Of a DNA stretch of 64,000 nt, positions 61,352-64,000 are shown piece after piece. Each line of letters starts with the position of its first letter. Positions within the stretch are counted from its first letter, which is position 1. The stretch comes from Hyaloscypha bicolor E (taxonomy: Eukaryota; Ascomycota; Leotiomycetes; Helotiales; Hyaloscyphaceae), in NCBI RefSeq assembly GCF_002865645.1, contig NW_020194589.1:2517750-2581749 (forward strand). Reading direction: 5' to 3'. The notes under the pieces are model-generated. The model had not been told where the DNA came from. It made no database searches and was given only the letters and a program-made list of their open reading frames with translations. The position numbers and the translations under genes were made by a program.

Positions 61352-64000
61352 GATTCTCTGGCATAGATGCTAGACAACTCTTCAAGAAAGGCTGCCTTCC
61401 TCGCCCGAGAAGGAGATCGAACGAAGCGTTGGCGAATTATGCACGGTACTATCACTCAGGTGGTCAAGGATTCCTTGAATAATTGAATGTGAGTGTTGCG
61501 CTGTTCAGGACATATCAATCTGGAGGTTGGGTATGCGGGACTTTGCATATAAAATGTACAAGGGGGTTTGAGGAGAGCCTGCTGCAGGCTTCTGACCAGG
61601 CTGTATTCCTCAAGTGATATCTGGAAGAGAAGAGAAATGAAAGGACGACTGATCAGCCAAGGTGATGTGGGCATGTTGACGGGAAATGTAGGACGGCCTG
61701 TTTGCATACGACTTGTAAGGTGCAAACGCCCTGGATGTTTCAGCAGATGGAAGTGAAGGAGTGGTAAGCCTCGGTGGTGTGCCGGATCGAGATGCATAAT
61801 TTGTTGTGGTGCAACCTTGCTGAAGAAGGGCGAGAAGTCGGTCGATCGACGAATCGCAGATCCGTTGAGCTTCTCGCGGATTGATCGGTGTCCTTGAAAA
61901 AACAGGTCTGCCGCGCTGCATGCGACGTTGAACGAACACGGCTGACAGTCCTGCATTCGATTTTGTGTTTTTCTATAGTGCGGCAAACGTGGACTGTACT
62001 GTACAGCCACCAAGATCGCATGACTGGACTAAGAACTCGATCTATTGGCAAGAGTCTCAGATGTTTTGATCCTCGCGGTGGATTCGTACGAGATGGTTGA
62101 GTTTTGCCGGAGAGCTGTGAGTTGCATATGGCACATTGGCGTCCGAGACCCCACCAAGGCTACTTTTGCCTCTCCTGCGCCAGGCATCCTCCGTATCCAT
62201 TTCAAATGCCGTTTGGATGGAGCATGAATCGTTTTGAATCACCCCACATAAGGATTGGTAACGCAAATGTCGGCGTTTTCCAAAATAGATGATCTCGCCT
62301 GCCAAGGTTTGAACTGGGAAGCTTTGAAGGTTTGGACTGGGAGCGGGAGATTGTGGGGAGGGGTTGAATCCTCGGGAAGCTCCTGCTCACGGTTCTCGGC
62401 CGCCTCTCGATGTGCGAAAAGGGGGTGGAAACGAGGACTGTAGCTTGAACGGCCTTTACACTGCAGAGTAGCCCAGTTATTATTTTTGCACCAACGACCA
62501 TCGATGCCCCGATATTGACTAAAGCTGCAGGCTCAAGCTCGCTTGGAGAGAGACAAGATTTGCATTTGTACCGCATCCCTTGGAATTACTGCCTGCACCG
62601 CTCAGCGAGAGTGGAACGCCTACGAGTAGGAAGGCTCGCATTTGCTTCCGCCGCAAAGCTGAAGCTCATCACGAAATCAAACCTTCCCTTCCCACGCGCT
62701 AAAGCCAAACGGCGTTTCTGGCTCCTCTGCAGCCTGATGCTCCGCGAATTTGCTGAGCCGAGCTTCCATATCTTTTTGTCACGACTTCGTGTCCGCCACC
62801 AAAATCGATGATCTGGCATCCAGCCTTGCTTGGATCTGGCAGATGACAGTCCAGTACGAGACACAGGAGCTGTGGAGACTCGTATAGGACCCAGCCCCAA
62901 CAGTCCTGCCGATCGACCACAGAATTTGCATCCTTGAATCATCTATTCGAGGTTGATTCGGAGATCTGTCTGCACTCAGACGCAAGTGAGGCCGAAACCA
63001 ACTGGCCCAGGACGGTAGAGGTTGAAGAATGGATCGTCTCGCCATTCTGACGCTTGCGACGCTGTGCTGTGCCGTAGCCGAGGCGGAAGTTAGCTGCCAT
63101 TTGGAGCAGTGGCCAAGCGTGAGCATGTTTTTCGGAATGGTGATACATCCACTGGTGATCCTGCTGTGGCATTTCGGATTGATGAGCCTCCCTGCAGCCC
63201 CTGCACACACTTCAGTGTCCTCGAGCGCCACAAGACAGAAGCTGAAGCCGCGGGGCCTGAGGGCCGCCTGGTGATCTCTGGAGGATTGGTGAACGCTGGT
63301 CTCCCGCCGATCCAATCAGCGTGCCGAGGGCTTGCTTGAAAGCTGCTTCGCTCTGGCTGGAGCTTGCCTGGTCCCGAACGGCACAGGCGGAGGAGATGCG
63401 CCTCCCACTCCACCTCATCAATACCTCCAGAGTATCACTCAGTCATGACACGTCCAGCTGTCGTAATGAGGCGGGCAAGCATGCCCAGAGCAGAGGAGCA
63501 AATGAAGCGACGAAATGCCGGACCTTCTGACTCAGACGACCGGCGCGGAGCTCGAAGCAACAGTACCCGTGAATCAAAAGCCAGTACGAAGTAGAGAGAA
63601 AAGAGCCCGTCGAGCCGTGATAGCGACGCCCCTCGCTCTGATACGTCGCCTCACCGCCCAGGCGTCACTTGCCAGCCTTGCGATACTCACTGTGTTTCTG
63701 CCAGTAATTGACGACATCCCTGGAGACATTCCTTATGTCACTCAATACTCAGGGGAACAAGTGAGTAACTTTCACATTGACGATGGCCGCAGGTTCATGA
63801 CACGGATCTTATGACGCATTCCAAACGAGTCTCAAGCATATTACCACACAGCAACATGAAAGCTTCCAGCTCTCCTTACTGCGGCGATCAGGAGGAAGGA
63901 TGGCAAAAAAGTTTCATCATCTGAATGCCCACCAGAAAGCGCCGAGGGACATCTGTGGTCGACTCCAAACCCTCATCCCACTGCATCTGCCCCGCTCAAA
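61352..64000. other. Right edge, 2.6 kb, no supportable gene
   Basis: Many overlapping open frames of 60-180 codons occur on both strands, none with a recognised domain. Two stretches read somewhat like protein. One is a possible leader at 63029 (MDRLAILTLATLCCAVAEAE), followed in another frame by FRIDEPPCSPCTHFSVLERH up to 63339. The other is the frame 63515-63814 with a hydrophobic run (SLASLAILTVFLPVIDDIPG). They may belong to a gene that continues past the window. A short palindrome (CTGTACTGTACAG) lies near 61995. Confidence 0.35.

Overview
The window is nuclear DNA of a filamentous ascomycete (Pezizomycotina; the exact class cannot be fixed by eye). Protein-coding genes carry short introns of about 41-200 nt with GT..AG ends and CTAAC/CTGAC-like branch points, intergenic gaps are short, and the gene set is typically fungal (Chs7, Rrp5, Spb1, eIF4B, Fmp27, a WSC-domain peroxidase). 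No rRNA, tRNA, CRISPR or organellar features were seen.

Layout. 1-10.0 kb: 5' part of a putative alpha/beta-hydrolase gene (-), head-to-head with the ribosome-biogenesis gene RRP5 (+); a broken SAM-methyltransferase gene (-); a Tim17/Tim22-like membrane protein gene (-). 10.4-14.8 kb: eIF4B (+) and a JMJD7-type JmjC oxygenase (-). 16-19.7 kb: a secreted haem peroxidase with three C-terminal WSC domains (+). 20.4-27.7 kb: a Gln-rich Myb/SANT-like protein whose stop codon is split by an intron (+), a Cdt2-like WD40 protein (-), and the 60S rRNA methyltransferase SPB1 (+), the last two head-to-head. 28.9-37.8 kb: the giant bridge-like lipid-transfer protein FMP27 (+). 38.3-40.3 kb: a fusion of an alpha/beta-hydrolase and a dual-specificity phosphatase (-). 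42.1-44.7 kb: a twelve-exon dihydroxy-acid dehydratase paralogue without an obvious mitochondrial leader (+), followed by 4.3 kb of AT-rich, gene-poor DNA.

48.9-58.6 kb is the most interesting part. A betaine-aldehyde dehydrogenase gene (-) and a choline-oxidase-like GMC oxidoreductase gene (+) form a divergent glycine-betaine pair, but a 5,542-bp DNA transposon with perfect 27-bp terminal inverted repeats sits between them (50783-56324). The element carries an integrase-like transposase gene and a second large gene, both riddled with in-frame TAA/TAG (never TGA) codons but apparently without frameshifts, as expected from RIP-type C-to-T mutation. On its other strand it carries a small cysteine-motif gene that is fully open. 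Its right end holds three 83-bp tandem repeats.

59.2-61.4 kb: CHS7, the chitin-synthase export chaperone (-), and a possible small secreted Cys-containing protein (+). The last 2.6 kb has no gene I can support.

Functionally, most genes are housekeeping: ribosome assembly (RRP5, SPB1), translation (eIF4B), lipid transfer (FMP27), wall synthesis (CHS7) and replication or degradation control (Cdt2-like). The accessory content is the peroxidase, the broken methyltransferase, the extra dehydratase and the transposon-split osmolyte pair.
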